From contig NZ_CP042829.1 of NCBI RefSeq assembly GCF_008838325.1, positions 930,001-994,000 on the forward strand: a stretch of 64,000 nucleotides of DNA, in the 5' to 3' direction. Made by a program: the position numbers and the translations under genes. This document shows, piece by piece, positions 1 through 7,851 of this stretch. A model generated the notes under the pieces. That model had not been told where the DNA came from. It did not search any database and was given only the letters and a program-made list of their open reading frames with translations. Every line of letters begins with the position of its first letter. The first letter of the stretch is position 1. The DNA comes from Tepidiforma bonchosmolovskayae. GTDB taxonomy: Bacteria > Chloroflexota > Dehalococcoidia > Tepidiformales > Tepidiformaceae.

Positions 1-2
1 GG

Positions 3-170
3 GAGACCGGCGGCGGGTGGTCCTGGGGCGGGCTGCTGGGGAAGCTGGGGCTCGGGAGCGGGGACCGGGCGGAGGCGCCGGCCGCGGGGCCGACGCGCAT
101 CTGCTTCCCGGCGCACGCAATTCTGGCCTACTACGGCGACCCGGTGGCGCTCTGCGCGCGGGGGCGGTAG
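3..170 (+). CDS. C-terminal end of an unrecognised protein (cut by window edge)
   Basis: Only the last 55 codons of a gene that begins left of the window are visible. The frame was chosen because it is open from the edge to TAG at 168-170 and gives a protein-like tail: a glycine-rich stretch followed by a hydrophobic end (CFPAHAILAYYGD). I recognise no family. A strong hairpin starts 35 bases after the stop, which fits this being the end of a transcription unit converging on the P450 cluster. Frame choice in such GC-rich sequence is likely but not certain. Confidence 0.5.
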   Translation, partial: ETGGGWSWGGLLGKLGLGSGDRAEAPAAGPTRICFPAHAILAYYGDPVALCARGR

Positions 171-204
171 CGGTCCGCCGGGCGGCGCGTGCCGGACAAC
201 GCGG

Positions 205-231
205 ACGGGGGCCGGGAATTCCGGCCCCCGT
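205..231. terminator. Convergent hairpin terminator
   Basis: An 11-bp perfect stem (205-215 with 221-231) with a GAATT loop lies between the tail of the + strand gene (stop 170) and the end of the - strand P450 (stop 264). It can serve both strands. There is no clear T-run, so Rho-independent function is inferred from stem strength and position. Confidence 0.65.
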
Positions 232-263
232 CGCACGAGGGGAAAGGCAGGAGGAGCGCCCGG

Positions 264-1544
264 CTACTTCTCGGGCGTGAACTTCACCGGCAGGTGCTTA
301 ATGCCGCCGATGAAGGTGGAGCGGAGCCGCTGGGGCGGCCCGGCGAGGTCGATGTCGGGGAAGCGGCGGAAGAGTTCCTGGAAGAGGACCTTCAGCTCGA
401 GGCGGGCGAAGCCGGCGCCGAGGCAGAAGTGCTCGCCGATGCCGAAGGCGAGGTGGTCGTTCGGGGTGCGGGTGATATCGAAGACGTCGGCGTTGGGGAA
501 GACATCTTCGTCGCGGTTGACGGAGGGGTACCACATGACGACGCGCTCACCGGCCCTGATCGGCTGGTGGCGGATGGCGGTGTCCTCCTTGGCGACGCGG
601 GCCATGTGGGTGACCGGCGAGACCCAGCGGAGGATCTCCTCGACGGCGGAGTCGATGAGCGACATGTCGTTGAGGAGCTTCTTTTTCTGGTCGGGGTGTT
701 CGCAGAGGGCGAGGAGGCCGCCGGACATGGCGTTCCGGGTGGTTTCGTTGCCGGCGAGGATGAGGAGGAAGCAGAACCAGAGGATGTCCTCGTCGGTGAG
801 CTTTTCGCCGTCGACTTCGGAGTCGACGAGCAGGGAGATGATGTCCTCGGTGCGGGCGGTCTTCCGCGCCATGAGGGCCTGGGCGAAGTAGCCGAACATC
901 TGCATGGTGCCCATGTTGCCCGTGATGCGGGCGGCCTCGGGGGTGCCGCGCTGGTCCTCGGGGACGTCGGTCTGGTACTCGGGGTCGCCGGAGCCGAGGA
1001 CCTTGTTGGTGAGCGCGAACATCAGCTCCCAGTCCTTCTCGGGGACGCCGAGCATCTGGCAGATGACGGCGAGGGGGATGTTGCAGGCGATATCGAGGAC
1101 GAAGTCGGACTCGCCCTTCTTCGCGATGCGGTCGAGGAGGATGTTGGTGGTCTCCCGGATCTTCGGCTCCCAGAGGGCGACAGCGCGGGGGGTGAAGCCC
1201 TTGTTCACGAGGCGCCGCATTTTGACGTGGCGCGGCGGGTCCATCGTGATGATCATCTTGCCGTTGCCCTGGGCGGCGAGGAGGGCCTCGCTCTCATCGA
1301 TGGGCTCGTACTCGGTGATGCCTTTTTCGGAGCTGAAGATCTCCGGGTGGCGGGAGACGAAGAGGACGTCTTCGTACTTGACGAGGTTCCAGTGGCCCTT
1401 GGCGTCTTCGGTGGGCGGGGTCCAGGAGATCGGGTCCTCCCTGCGGAGGAGCTTGAACGCCTGGTGGGAGAGGCCCTGCTCGAAGAGGAGGCCGTCGTTC
1501 AGGTCGATATCGGCGAGGGTGAGGGTCTGAGTTTCGGTGGTCAC
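264..1544 (-). CDS. Cytochrome P450 (first of a tandem pair)
   Basis: Haem-thiolate monooxygenase of about 426 residues, the usual length of a soluble bacterial P450; it would hydroxylate a hydrophobic substrate using electrons from a ferredoxin. Visible marks are the I-helix oxygen motif AGNETT, the K-helix ExxR (EEILR) and the haem loop FGIGEHFCLG with the ligand Cys near residue 374. The DPPRH and NKGFTPR segments resemble the CYP107/125/142-like groups that act on terpenoids, sterols or fatty acids, but the substrate cannot be read. I chose GTG at 1544 because GGAG precedes it by 6 bases and the start aligns with that of the neighbouring P450; a longer form from 1616 lacks a ribosome site. 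It is a clear paralogue of the next P450 and the last gene of the leftward ferredoxin cluster. Confidence 0.93.
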   Translation of the reverse strand: MTTETQTLTLADIDLNDGLLFEQGLSHQAFKLLRREDPISWTPPTEDAKGHWNLVKYEDVLFVSRHPEIFSSEKGITEYEPIDESEALLAAQGNGKMIITMDPPRHVKMRRLVNKGFTPRAVALWEPKIRETTNILLDRIAKKGESDFVLDIACNIPLAVICQMLGVPEKDWELMFALTNKVLGSGDPEYQTDVPEDQRGTPEAARITGNMGTMQMFGYFAQALMARKTARTEDIISLLVDSEVDGEKLTDEDILWFCFLLILAGNETTRNAMSGGLLALCEHPDQKKKLLNDMSLIDSAVEEILRWVSPVTHMARVAKEDTAIRHQPIRAGERVVMWYPSVNRDEDVFPNADVFDITRTPNDHLAFGIGEHFCLGAGFARLELKVLFQELFRRFPDIDLAGPPQRLRSTFIGGIKHLPVKFTPEK

Positions 1545-1618
1545 GTGGTGCTCCGCAGTGCTGTCTGGTTGGTTCTGTCCCGGGGAATTTACCGTCCGGT
1601 CGATAGGGTACGGCACCG

Positions 1619-1647
1619 GCGCCCGCGCCGGAAGATGGCGCGGGCGC
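1619..1647 (-). terminator. Hairpin between the two P450 genes
   Basis: An 11-bp perfect stem (1619-1629 with 1637-1647), 7-base loop, lies just after the stop of the upstream P450 (1660). With no T-tract it may be a partial terminator or an mRNA-stabilising end. It suggests the second P450 is expressed at a different level or from a promoter of its own. Confidence 0.45.
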
Positions 1648-1659
1648 GGAGGTGCAGGG

Positions 1660-2955
1660 TCAGCGTTCCGAGGTGAAGCGGACCGGCATGTGCTTGATGC
1701 CGTTGATGAAGGTGGAGCGGAGGCGCTCCGGGGGGCCGACGACGTCGATATCGGGGAAGCGGCGGAAGAGCTCTTCGAACATCACCTTCAGCTCTTTGCG
1801 GGCGAAACCGGCGCCGAGGCAGAAGTGTTCGCCGATGCCGAAAGCGAGGTGGTCGTTCGGGGTGCGGCGGATATCGAAGCGGTAGGGGTCTTCGAAGACG
1901 TCTTCGTCGCGGTTGGCGGAGGGGTACCACATGAGGACGCGGTCGCCGGCGCGGATCTGTTTGCCGCGGAGCTCGACGTCGGCGGTGGCGGTGCGGGCCA
2001 TGTGGTGGAGGGGAGAGGTCCAGCGGAGGATCTCTTCGACGGCGGAGTCGATGAGGGAGGGGTCCTCGATGAGCTGGCGCTTCTGGTCGGGGTGCTGGCA
2101 GAGGACCTGGAGGCCGCCGGAGATAGCGTTCCGGGTGGTTTCGTTGCCGGCGACGATGAGGAGGAAGCAGAACTGGAGGATGTCGCCCTCCGTCAGTTTT
2201 TCGCCGTCGACTTCGGCCTCGAGGAGGATGGTGACGAGGTCGTCCTGGCGGGGGCGCTGGCGGCGGTCTTCAAGGACGCCGCGGAAGTATTCAAGCATCG
2301 TCTGGAGGCCCTTGAAGGCGGTGGCGCGGGCGGCGGCGCCGGTGCCGCGCTCCTCCTCGGGGACATCGGTCTGGTACTCGGGGTCGCCGGAGCCGAGGAC
2401 CTTGTTGGTGAGTTCGAACATGAGGGGCCAGTCTTTCTGCTCGACGCCCATCATGCCGCAGATGACGGCGAGGGGGAGCTGGCTGGCGACCTCGAGGACG
2501 AAGTCGCATTCGCCCTTCTGGGCGACGCGGTCGAGGATTTCGTTGGTGATGCGGCGGATTTCGGGCTCCATGGCGTTGACGGCGCGGGGGGTGAAGCCCT
2601 TGTTGACGAGGCGCCGCATCTTCACGTGGCGGGGCGGGTCCATCGTGATGATGGAGGCGTTGCCGCCGGCGTTCTGCTGCTGGGCGGCGAAGTCGAGCTC
2701 GGCGAGCTTTTCGGGCTTGATGCCGGGGCCGGCGATGCCCTTGCTGGAGATGAAGAGCTCGGGGTTGCGGGAGATGAAGAGGATGTCTTCGTACTTCGTG
2801 ATGGACCAGAAGCCGTTGGCGACTTCGCCCGGCGGGTTCCAGTGGACCGGGTCGTGGTGGCGGAGGATGCGGAGGAGTTCGTGGAACTCCCCGCTCTGGA
2901 AGCGTTCGGGGTCGTTGAGATTAATGTCCGAGGGCTGGATGGCAGGTGCGGTCAC
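1660..2955 (-). CDS. Cytochrome P450 (second of a tandem pair)
   Basis: A second soluble P450, about 431 residues, strongly similar to the downstream one over its whole length. It has the I-helix motif AGNETT, ExxR (EEILR) and haem loop FGIGEHFCLG with the ligand Cys near residue 379. The two differ most at the N-terminus and around residues 60-80, where this copy has an Ala/Gln/Asn-rich insertion; such regions often shape substrate choice, so the pair may have split substrates. GTG at 2955 is preferred: GGAGG lies 5 bases upstream, and the start then matches the other P450. An ATG at 2973 adds six residues but has no ribosome site. It follows the ferredoxin gene on the same strand after a 126-base gap. 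Confidence 0.93.
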   Translation of the reverse strand: MTAPAIQPSDINLNDPERFQSGEFHELLRILRHHDPVHWNPPGEVANGFWSITKYEDILFISRNPELFISSKGIAGPGIKPEKLAELDFAAQQQNAGGNASIITMDPPRHVKMRRLVNKGFTPRAVNAMEPEIRRITNEILDRVAQKGECDFVLEVASQLPLAVICGMMGVEQKDWPLMFELTNKVLGSGDPEYQTDVPEEERGTGAAARATAFKGLQTMLEYFRGVLEDRRQRPRQDDLVTILLEAEVDGEKLTEGDILQFCFLLIVAGNETTRNAISGGLQVLCQHPDQKRQLIEDPSLIDSAVEEILRWTSPLHHMARTATADVELRGKQIRAGDRVLMWYPSANRDEDVFEDPYRFDIRRTPNDHLAFGIGEHFCLGAGFARKELKVMFEELFRRFPDIDVVGPPERLRSTFINGIKHMPVRFTSER

Positions 2956-3081
2956 TGGCTCCTCCGGGGGCATGGCCCGGGTCTATGGGGGAATATCGGT
3001 GGCGCGATGGTACCGTAGCGGCCGGGAAAAGTGAATCAGCGTTTACGAAACAGCGGGGTACGGAGCAGGGCCCGGTCCGGG

Positions 3082-3276
3082 CTAGGGGAGGAGTTCGATC
3101 GCCTGGCGGGGGCAGAGGCGGTAGGCGCGCTCGGCCTTCTCCTCGAGCTCCTTCGGGATGTCGCCTTCGATGAGGACGATGGAGACGTCGTCGTCGCCGA
3201 CCTTGAAGAGCTCGGGGGCGGCCTTTTCGCACTTGCCGTGGCCTTCGCACATGTCCGTCTTGACGCGCACTTTCAC
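3082..3276 (-). CDS. Small 3Fe-4S/4Fe-4S ferredoxin, likely P450 partner
   Basis: A 64-residue ferredoxin with cysteines at 10, 16 and 55 (C10-x2-H13-x2-C16 ... C55-P). Histidine stands where many ferredoxins have the second cysteine; this is typical of single-cluster ferredoxins encoded next to actinobacterial P450s and suggests a 3Fe-4S or His-ligated cluster. It probably passes electrons to the two P450s just downstream. GTG at 3276 is preferred because GGAGA precedes it; an ATG at 3333 overlaps the predicted -10 and would add a non-conserved Ala-rich leader. It is the first gene of the leftward cluster, directly behind a palindromic operator-like site. Confidence 0.9.
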   Translation of the reverse strand: MKVRVKTDMCEGHGKCEKAAPELFKVGDDDVSIVLIEGDIPKELEEKAERAYRLCPRQAIELLP

Positions 3277-3337
3277 GTTCGGGTTCTCCAGGGCTGGGAT
3301 TGCGGCGGCGAGCGCCGCCTGTGGCCGAAGCATAGCG

Positions 3338-3355
3338 GCTTACCGCGCGGTAAGC
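3338..3355. promoter_or_regulatory. 18-bp perfect palindrome, probable TetR-type operator
   Basis: GCTTACCGCGCGGTAAGC is a perfect 9+9 palindrome with the TTACCG..CGGTAA shape common for TetR-family repressors. On the - strand it overlaps the 17-base spacer of a candidate promoter (TAGCTT at 3357-3352, TATGCT at 3334-3329) that would drive the ferredoxin/P450 genes. A bound repressor would block that promoter. No TetR gene lies in the window. Confidence 0.6.
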
Positions 3356-3401
3356 TACGCGCGGGCGGAACATTCGGCGCGGCGCCGGCGTCTTTCTGTG
3401 C

Positions 3402-3836
3402 ATGAACCGATTGCTGCGCGTTCCCCTGCTGCTCCTCCCTGCCCTGGCGGCGCTCGCCGTCGCGGCGGCGTGCATCGACGACGATGGTTCGACCGGTTCG
3501 CGGCCGAACGACGGGTACCCGACGAAGGTGGTCGATGCCCCGATCGATGCGATCGACATCGTCGTCCGGGAATCGATGCCGCCGCAGTACGCGGCCGTGA
3601 TCACGAGCGGGCTGCCGAACGGGTGCGCGCGGTTCGAGGCGTGGGAGATGGTCGCGCGGACGGACACAGAGATTGTGATCCGGGTGACGAACCGGGTGCC
3701 GGACAGCGACGAGGTCGCGTGCACGATGGTGTACGGCACGCACGAGTCGACGGTGGAGCTGGGGTCGGACTTCGTGAGTGGCCGGGAGTACACCGTGGTG
3801 GTGAACGGCGAGCGGAAGACGTTTACGGCGCAGTAG
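3402..3836 (+). CDS. Exported lipoprotein of unknown function
   Basis: 144 residues with a lipoprotein signal: positive start, Leu/Ala-rich core and a lipobox ending in Cys (AVAAAC). The mature part has a conserved-looking globular domain with segments such as ITSGLPNGC and CTMVYGTHES that I have seen in uncharacterised bacterial lipoproteins, and ends with a beta-rich stretch (YTVVVNGERKTF). Two cysteines in the domain could form a disulfide. It should be anchored outside the membrane. It diverges from the ferredoxin cluster and stands alone; no function can be assigned. Confidence 0.8.
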   Translation: MNRLLRVPLLLLPALAALAVAAACIDDDGSTGSRPNDGYPTKVVDAPIDAIDIVVRESMPPQYAAVITSGLPNGCARFEAWEMVARTDTEIVIRVTNRVPDSDEVACTMVYGTHESTVELGSDFVSGREYTVVVNGERKTFTAQ

Positions 3837-3884
3837 CGGACTTCGCCGCGGCGCCCCGCGACATGCGGTGACGGCGCTCCCTGC

Positions 3885-3890
3885 GACAAT
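3885..3890 (+). promoter_or_regulatory. -10 element of a predicted leaderless gene
   Basis: GACAAT ends six bases before the GTG at 3897, with no Shine-Dalgarno between. This is the promoter layout seen repeatedly in the window. Confidence 0.45.
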
Positions 3891-3896
3891 TGGCGG

Positions 3897-4535
3897 GTGA
3901 GCGCCGATTTCGCGATCGATGCGTGGCTCGCCGAGGAGGGGCTCGTTGACGCCGACGGGCTGTCGACGGCGCGGGCGGTGCTGGCGGCGGCGGGGCTGAC
4001 GACAGGGAAAAAGGCGCGGATGGCGCTGGCGAAGAAGGAGCGTGCGCGGGAGGCGCTCTGGGCGGGGGTGGCCGGCTGGTGCGGTGCGGCAGCCTGCGAG
4101 GCTGCCGCGCGGGCGACTGGGCGGGCGGTGGTGCGGACCACGCGGGAGCGGTGCGCCGGGTGCGGGGGTTCGAACTCGCTGCAGGCGGCGCGGCTGGCGG
4201 CGGAGGCGTGCCGGGCGGCGGGGGTGCGCGAGGTGCTGGTGCTGGGCGGTGCGCCGCCGGCGCGGCAGGAGGCGGCGCGGCTGATGCGGGAAGCCGGCGG
4301 GCCGCGGCTGCGGTTCGTGGAGGGGGATGTGCGGGTCACGGAGCAGGACGCGAAGGCGGACAAGGCGCGGGCGGACGTTGTGCTGGCATGGGCGGGGACG
4401 CCGCTGCCGCACAAGGTGAGCGACCTGTACCGCCGGCGGGAGGCGGGCGACCCGCCGTTTATCACGGTGCCGACGACAGGGGTGGCGGCGCTCTTTACGG
4501 CGCTGGCGGAGCACGCGCGGAACCGCCGCCCGTAG
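3897..4535 (+). CDS. Conserved-looking hypothetical protein with a CxxC pair
   Basis: 212 residues, GTG start placed six bases after a GACAAT -10. The N-terminal third is helical and Ala/Arg-rich; the middle has [10 protein letters not shown], a single CxxC knuckle; the C-terminal half looks like an alternating alpha/beta fold with [21 protein letters not shown] and ADVVLAWAG, ending in a threonine-rich segment ([12 protein letters not shown]). The layout hints at a Rossmann-like or TIR/SLOG-like nucleotide fold, but I cannot place it in a family. It lies just upstream of purE on the same strand with its own start signal. Confidence 0.7.
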   Translation: MSADFAIDAWLAEEGLVDADGLSTARAVLAAAGLTTGKKARMALAKKERAREALWAGVAGWCGAAACEAAARATGRAVVRTTRERCAGCGGSNSLQAARLAAEACRAAGVREVLVLGGAPPARQEAARLMREAGGPRLRFVEGDVRVTEQDAKADKARADVVLAWAGTPLPHKVSDLYRRREAGDPPFITVPTTGVAALFTALAEHARNRRP

Positions 4536-4548
4536 CGCGCGGCGGCCG

Positions 4549-4554
4549 TACAAT
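4549..4554 (+). promoter_or_regulatory. -10 element of purE, leaderless layout
   Basis: TACAAT is followed by GCGGGC and then the purE ATG at 4561. The mRNA would begin at or next to the start codon. No good -35 is visible 17 bases upstream. Confidence 0.55.
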
Positions 4555-4560
4555 GCGGGC

Positions 4561-5052
4561 ATGGCCGGGGAGGCGCCGCTCGTCGGGATCATCATGGGCA
4601 GTTCGAGCGACTGGCCGACGATGCGGCTGGCGGCGGAGGTGCTCGAGCGGTTCGGGGTGCCCTACGAGGCGCGGGTGGTCTCGGCGCACCGCACGCCGGG
4701 GCTGGTGACGGAGTACGCCTCGACGGCGGCGGCGCGCGGGCTGAAGGTGATCATCGCGGGGGCCGGGGGCGCGGCTCATCTGCCGGGGATGACCGCGGCG
4801 CAAACGCCCCTGCCGGTGATCGGGGTGCCGATCCAGACAAAGGCGCTCCAGGGACTCGACTCGCTCCTCTCGATTGTGCAGATGCCGCGCGGCACGCCGG
4901 TGGCGACGATGGCGATCGGTGAGGCGGGTGCGGTGAATGCGGCGCACTTCGCCGTGCGGCTGCTCGGCGCGGAGGACGCCGCGCTCCGGGAGCGGGTGGC
5001 GGCGTTCATGGCGGAGGAGCGGGACCGCGTGCTCGGCGAACAGCTGGCATGA
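4561..5052 (+). CDS. purE: N5-carboxyaminoimidazole ribonucleotide mutase
   Basis: Class I PurE converts N5-CAIR to CAIR in de novo purine synthesis in the cytoplasm. At 163 residues it has normal length, with the opening [13 protein letters not shown], the SAHRTPG loop and the [11 protein letters not shown] substrate loop, all hallmark segments. The stop overlaps the purK start by four bases (ATGA), so the two are translationally coupled; PurK makes the substrate of PurE. Expression probably starts from TACAAT six bases before the ATG. Confidence 0.97.
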   Translation: MAGEAPLVGIIMGSSSDWPTMRLAAEVLERFGVPYEARVVSAHRTPGLVTEYASTAAARGLKVIIAGAGGAAHLPGMTAAQTPLPVIGVPIQTKALQGLDSLLSIVQMPRGTPVATMAIGEAGAVNAAHFAVRLLGAEDAALRERVAAFMAEERDRVLGEQLA

Positions 5053-6167
5053 CGGCGCTGCCCCCGGGTTCGACCATCGGCGTCATCGGCGGGGGGCAGC
5101 TCGGGCTGATGCTGACTGAGGCGGCGCACGCGCTGGGCTACCGGGTGGCGGCCTTCACCGACACGGCGGACTGCCCGATTGCGCAGGCCGCGGATGTGCT
5201 GGTGGTCGGCGGGTACACGGACCCGGCGGCGATCGCCCGGTTTGCGGAGCTGGCAGCCGTGGCGACGGTGGAGACGGAGACATTGCCGGCCGAGACGCTC
5301 GCGGCGGTGGGGGAGCAGATAGAGCTGTTGCCGCGGGCGGAGATCATCCTGACGACGCAGGACCGGGCGAAGCAGCGGACCTTCACGGCAGGGCTGGGCA
5401 TCGCGGTGCCGCGCCACCGGATCGTGGCGAGTGCGGCCGAGGCGGAGGCAGCGGGGCGGGAGCTGGCGATGCCGGCGGTCATCAAGCGGGCGACGGGCGG
5501 CTACGACGGCCGGGGGCAGGCATGGGTGACCGCGCCCGGCGAGCTGGCGGAGGCGTGGGCGTCGCTCGGCGGGGGCACCTGCGTGGTCGAGGAGCGGGTG
5601 CCGTTTGCGGCGGAGTTCTCGGTCATCGTCTGCCGGGGCCGGGCGGGGGAGCTGGCGTTCTTCGACCCGATCCGGAACGTGCACCGGGGCGGGATCCTGC
5701 GGGTTTCGAGCGCGCCGGCGGGGATCCCGGAGGCGTCGGCGGCGACAGCGCGGGAGTTCGCGCGGCGGTTCGCGGAGGGCGCCGGGCTCGCTGGCATCGC
5801 GTGCCTCGAGTGCTACCTGCTGCCGGACGGCGGGGTGCTGGTCAACGAGGTGGCGGCCCGGCCGCACAACTCGGGGCACCTGACGATCGAGGCGTGCGCG
5901 ACGAGCCAGTTCGGGCAGCTGGTGCGGATCGTGGCCGGGCTGCCGCCCGGGGACACGACGCTGCGGGAGCCGGCGACGATGCTCAACCTGATCGGCGACA
6001 TCGACGAGGAGGCGCTGGCAGCGCTGGCGGCGGCGCACCCGGGGCGGACGTTCGTGCACCGGTACGGGAAGGCGCCGCGGCCCGGGCGGAAGCTTGGCCA
6101 CGTGACGGTGCTCGGTTCGAACGCGGTCGCGCCGCCGCCTGCTCGACCGGGGTGTGAGATCGGCTAG
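5049..6167 (+). CDS. purK: N5-carboxyaminoimidazole ribonucleotide synthase
   Basis: ATP-grasp enzyme that carboxylates AIR with bicarbonate and ATP to give N5-CAIR, used by the adjacent PurE. 372 residues: N-terminal Rossmann-like part ([13 protein letters not shown]), the ATP-grasp core with [12 protein letters not shown] and [12 protein letters not shown], and the metal-site segment [12 protein letters not shown]. It starts in the ATGA overlap with purE. The C-terminal tail after the [12 protein letters not shown] segment is ordinary for the family. The stop lies inside the TAGAAT -10 of the next gene. Confidence 0.97.
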   Translation: MTALPPGSTIGVIGGGQLGLMLTEAAHALGYRVAAFTDTADCPIAQAADVLVVGGYTDPAAIARFAELAAVATVETETLPAETLAAVGEQIELLPRAEIILTTQDRAKQRTFTAGLGIAVPRHRIVASAAEAEAAGRELAMPAVIKRATGGYDGRGQAWVTAPGELAEAWASLGGGTCVVEERVPFAAEFSVIVCRGRAGELAFFDPIRNVHRGGILRVSSAPAGIPEASAATAREFARRFAEGAGLAGIACLECYLLPDGGVLVNEVAARPHNSGHLTIEACATSQFGQLVRIVAGLPPGDTTLREPATMLNLIGDIDEEALAALAAAHPGRTFVHRYGKAPRPGRKLGHVTVLGSNAVAPPPARPGCEIG

Positions 6168-6170
6168 AAT
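6165..6170 (+). promoter_or_regulatory. Candidate -10 for the acyl-CoA ligase
   Basis: TAGAAT overlaps the purK stop and lies 34 bases before the preferred ATG at 6205, leaving a short leader that carries a GGGGGA ribosome site. Confidence 0.4.
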
Positions 6171-6204
6171 CCGCGCGCATCTTGTGAACGCGGGGGACCG
6201 GCCG

Positions 6205-7791
6205 ATGGAAGTACCGCTGCTGCTGAACGATTTCCTGCGCCGCGCGGCGAAGCTCTACCCGAACAAGGAAGCGATCGTCGACGGCGACCTGCGGATGACG
6301 TACCGCGACTACCAGGAGCGGTGCAACCAGCTGGGGCATGCGCTGCTCTCGCTGGGGGTGAAGAAGGGCGACCGGGTGTGCATCCTCAGCCCGAACAGCC
6401 ACTACTTCCTCGAGAGCTACTACGGGGTGACGCAGATCGGGGCGATCCTGGTGCCGCTCAACTACCGGCTGGTGGCCTCGGACCACGAGTACATCATCAA
6501 CCACGCGGGCGTGAAGGTGGTGCTCGTCGATTACGACTACACGAAGGTGATCGATGACATCCGGCCGAACCTGAAGACGGTGGAGCACTTCATTGTGGCC
6601 GACCCGCGGACGCCGAAACAGACGCCGCCGGGGTGGGTGGACTGGGATGAGCTGGTGGGCAGCCAGCCCAAGACGGCGACACCGTTCGTGGAGCAGGACG
6701 AGAACGACGTCACGTCGATCAACTACACCTCGGGGACGACGGCGCGCCCGAAGGGCGTGATGCTGACCCACCGGAACGTCTACATCAACGCGTACAACTT
6801 CATCGCCCACCTGCGGGTGCGCCACGAGGACCGGGAGCTGTGGACGCTGCCGATGTTCCATGCGAACGGCTGGGGCGGCCCGTTTGCGATCACGGCGATG
6901 GGGGCGACGCACGTGGTGCTGCGGGCGGTGGTGGGGGCGGATATCTTCCGGCTGATCCAGGACGAGAAGATTACGTTCGCCTGCATGGCGCCGGCGGTGC
7001 TGAACACGATCCTGACCTTCCCGGACCGGGACAAGTACACGATCACGACGCGGCCGCGGTTCGTGGTTGCGGGCGCACCGCCGCCGGCAGCGTTCATCGA
7101 ACGGCTCGAGAAGGAGCTGGGCTGGGAGTTCATCCAGATTTACGGGCTGACGGAAACGTCACCGATCCTGACGGTGAGCACGCCCGACTACCACAACCCG
7201 GACGGGCAGAACTACCAGCGGCGGGCGCGGGCCGGCGTCGAGGCGATCGGCGTGGAGATCCAGGTGCTCGACGACAACGGGGACCCGGTGCCGAAGGATG
7301 ACCGGACGATCGGCGAAGTGTGCGCGCGCTCGAACGTGGTGCTCAAGGGGTACTGGGAGCAGCCGGAGGAGACCGCGAAGGCGATCTACGACGGGTACTT
7401 CCACACGGGCGACCTGGCGACGTGGGACGAGTTCGGGAACATCAACATCGTCGACCGGAAGAAGGACGTGATTATCTCGGGCGGCGAGAACATCTCGTCG
7501 GCGGAGGTCGAGGATGCGCTCTACAAGCACCCGGCGGTGCTGGAGTGCGCGGTCATCGGCGTGCCGAGCGAGAAGTGGGGTGAGACGCCGCGGGCGCTGG
7601 TGGTGCTGCGGCCGGGGATGACGGCGACGGAGGAGGAGCTCATCCAGTTCTGCCGGGAGCACCTGGCGCACTTCAAGTGCCCGACTGGCGTGGACTTCGT
7701 GGAGAGCCTGCCGCGGACGGCGACCGGGAAACTGCAGAAGTTCCTCATCCGGGAGAAGTACTGGGCCGGCAAGCAGCGACGGGTGAACTGA
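6205..7791 (+). CDS. Long/medium-chain fatty acyl-CoA ligase (AMP-forming)
   Basis: ANL-superfamily enzyme that activates a carboxylic acid with ATP and loads it on CoA. About 528 residues. Visible motifs: phosphate loop YTSGTTARPKGV, adenine motif YGLTETSP, the ribose-binding Asp in YFHTGDLATWDE, hinge DRKKDVIISGGENIS, and the C-terminal catalytic Lys in PRTATGKLQK. The composition resembles fatty-acid or crotonobetaine-type ligases rather than acetyl-CoA synthetase. ATG 6205 is preferred (GGGGGA upstream); an in-frame GTG at 6154 would overlap purK and add 17 unlikely residues. Next comes a convergent terminator and a broken enoyl-CoA hydratase, so the locus probably once served beta-oxidation. 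Confidence 0.94.
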   Translation: MEVPLLLNDFLRRAAKLYPNKEAIVDGDLRMTYRDYQERCNQLGHALLSLGVKKGDRVCILSPNSHYFLESYYGVTQIGAILVPLNYRLVASDHEYIINHAGVKVVLVDYDYTKVIDDIRPNLKTVEHFIVADPRTPKQTPPGWVDWDELVGSQPKTATPFVEQDENDVTSINYTSGTTARPKGVMLTHRNVYINAYNFIAHLRVRHEDRELWTLPMFHANGWGGPFAITAMGATHVVLRAVVGADIFRLIQDEKITFACMAPAVLNTILTFPDRDKYTITTRPRFVVAGAPPPAAFIERLEKELGWEFIQIYGLTETSPILTVSTPDYHNPDGQNYQRRARAGVEAIGVEIQVLDDNGDPVPKDDRTIGEVCARSNVVLKGYWEQPEETAKAIYDGYFHTGDLATWDEFGNINIVDRKKDVIISGGENISSAEVEDALYKHPAVLECAVIGVPSEKWGETPRALVVLRPGMTATEEELIQFCREHLAHFKCPTGVDFVESLPRTATGKLQKFLIREKYWAGKQRRVN

Positions 7792-7802
7792 CCCGGCCCG
7801 GG

Positions 7803-7850
7803 ACGCCGGGGGCCATTGCGGGGCTGCGGCGCGGCCGCGGCCCCCGGCGT
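7803..7850. terminator. Long convergent hairpin
   Basis: A 12-bp perfect stem (7803-7814 with 7839-7850) with a GC-rich loop lies between the acyl-CoA ligase (+) and the enoyl-CoA hydratase relic (-). It probably ends transcription from both sides. Confidence 0.65.
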
Positions 7851-7851
7851 T

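Noticed and set aside
189..3018. Two long + strand frames opposite the P450 genes
   Set aside because: Both mirror the well-supported P450 frames and are Gly/Glu/Ala/Val repeats without start signals or domains.
3082..3333. Longer ferredoxin from ATG 3333
   Set aside because: That ATG overlaps the likely -10 and has no ribosome site; GTG 3276 has GGAGA and gives the usual ferredoxin length.
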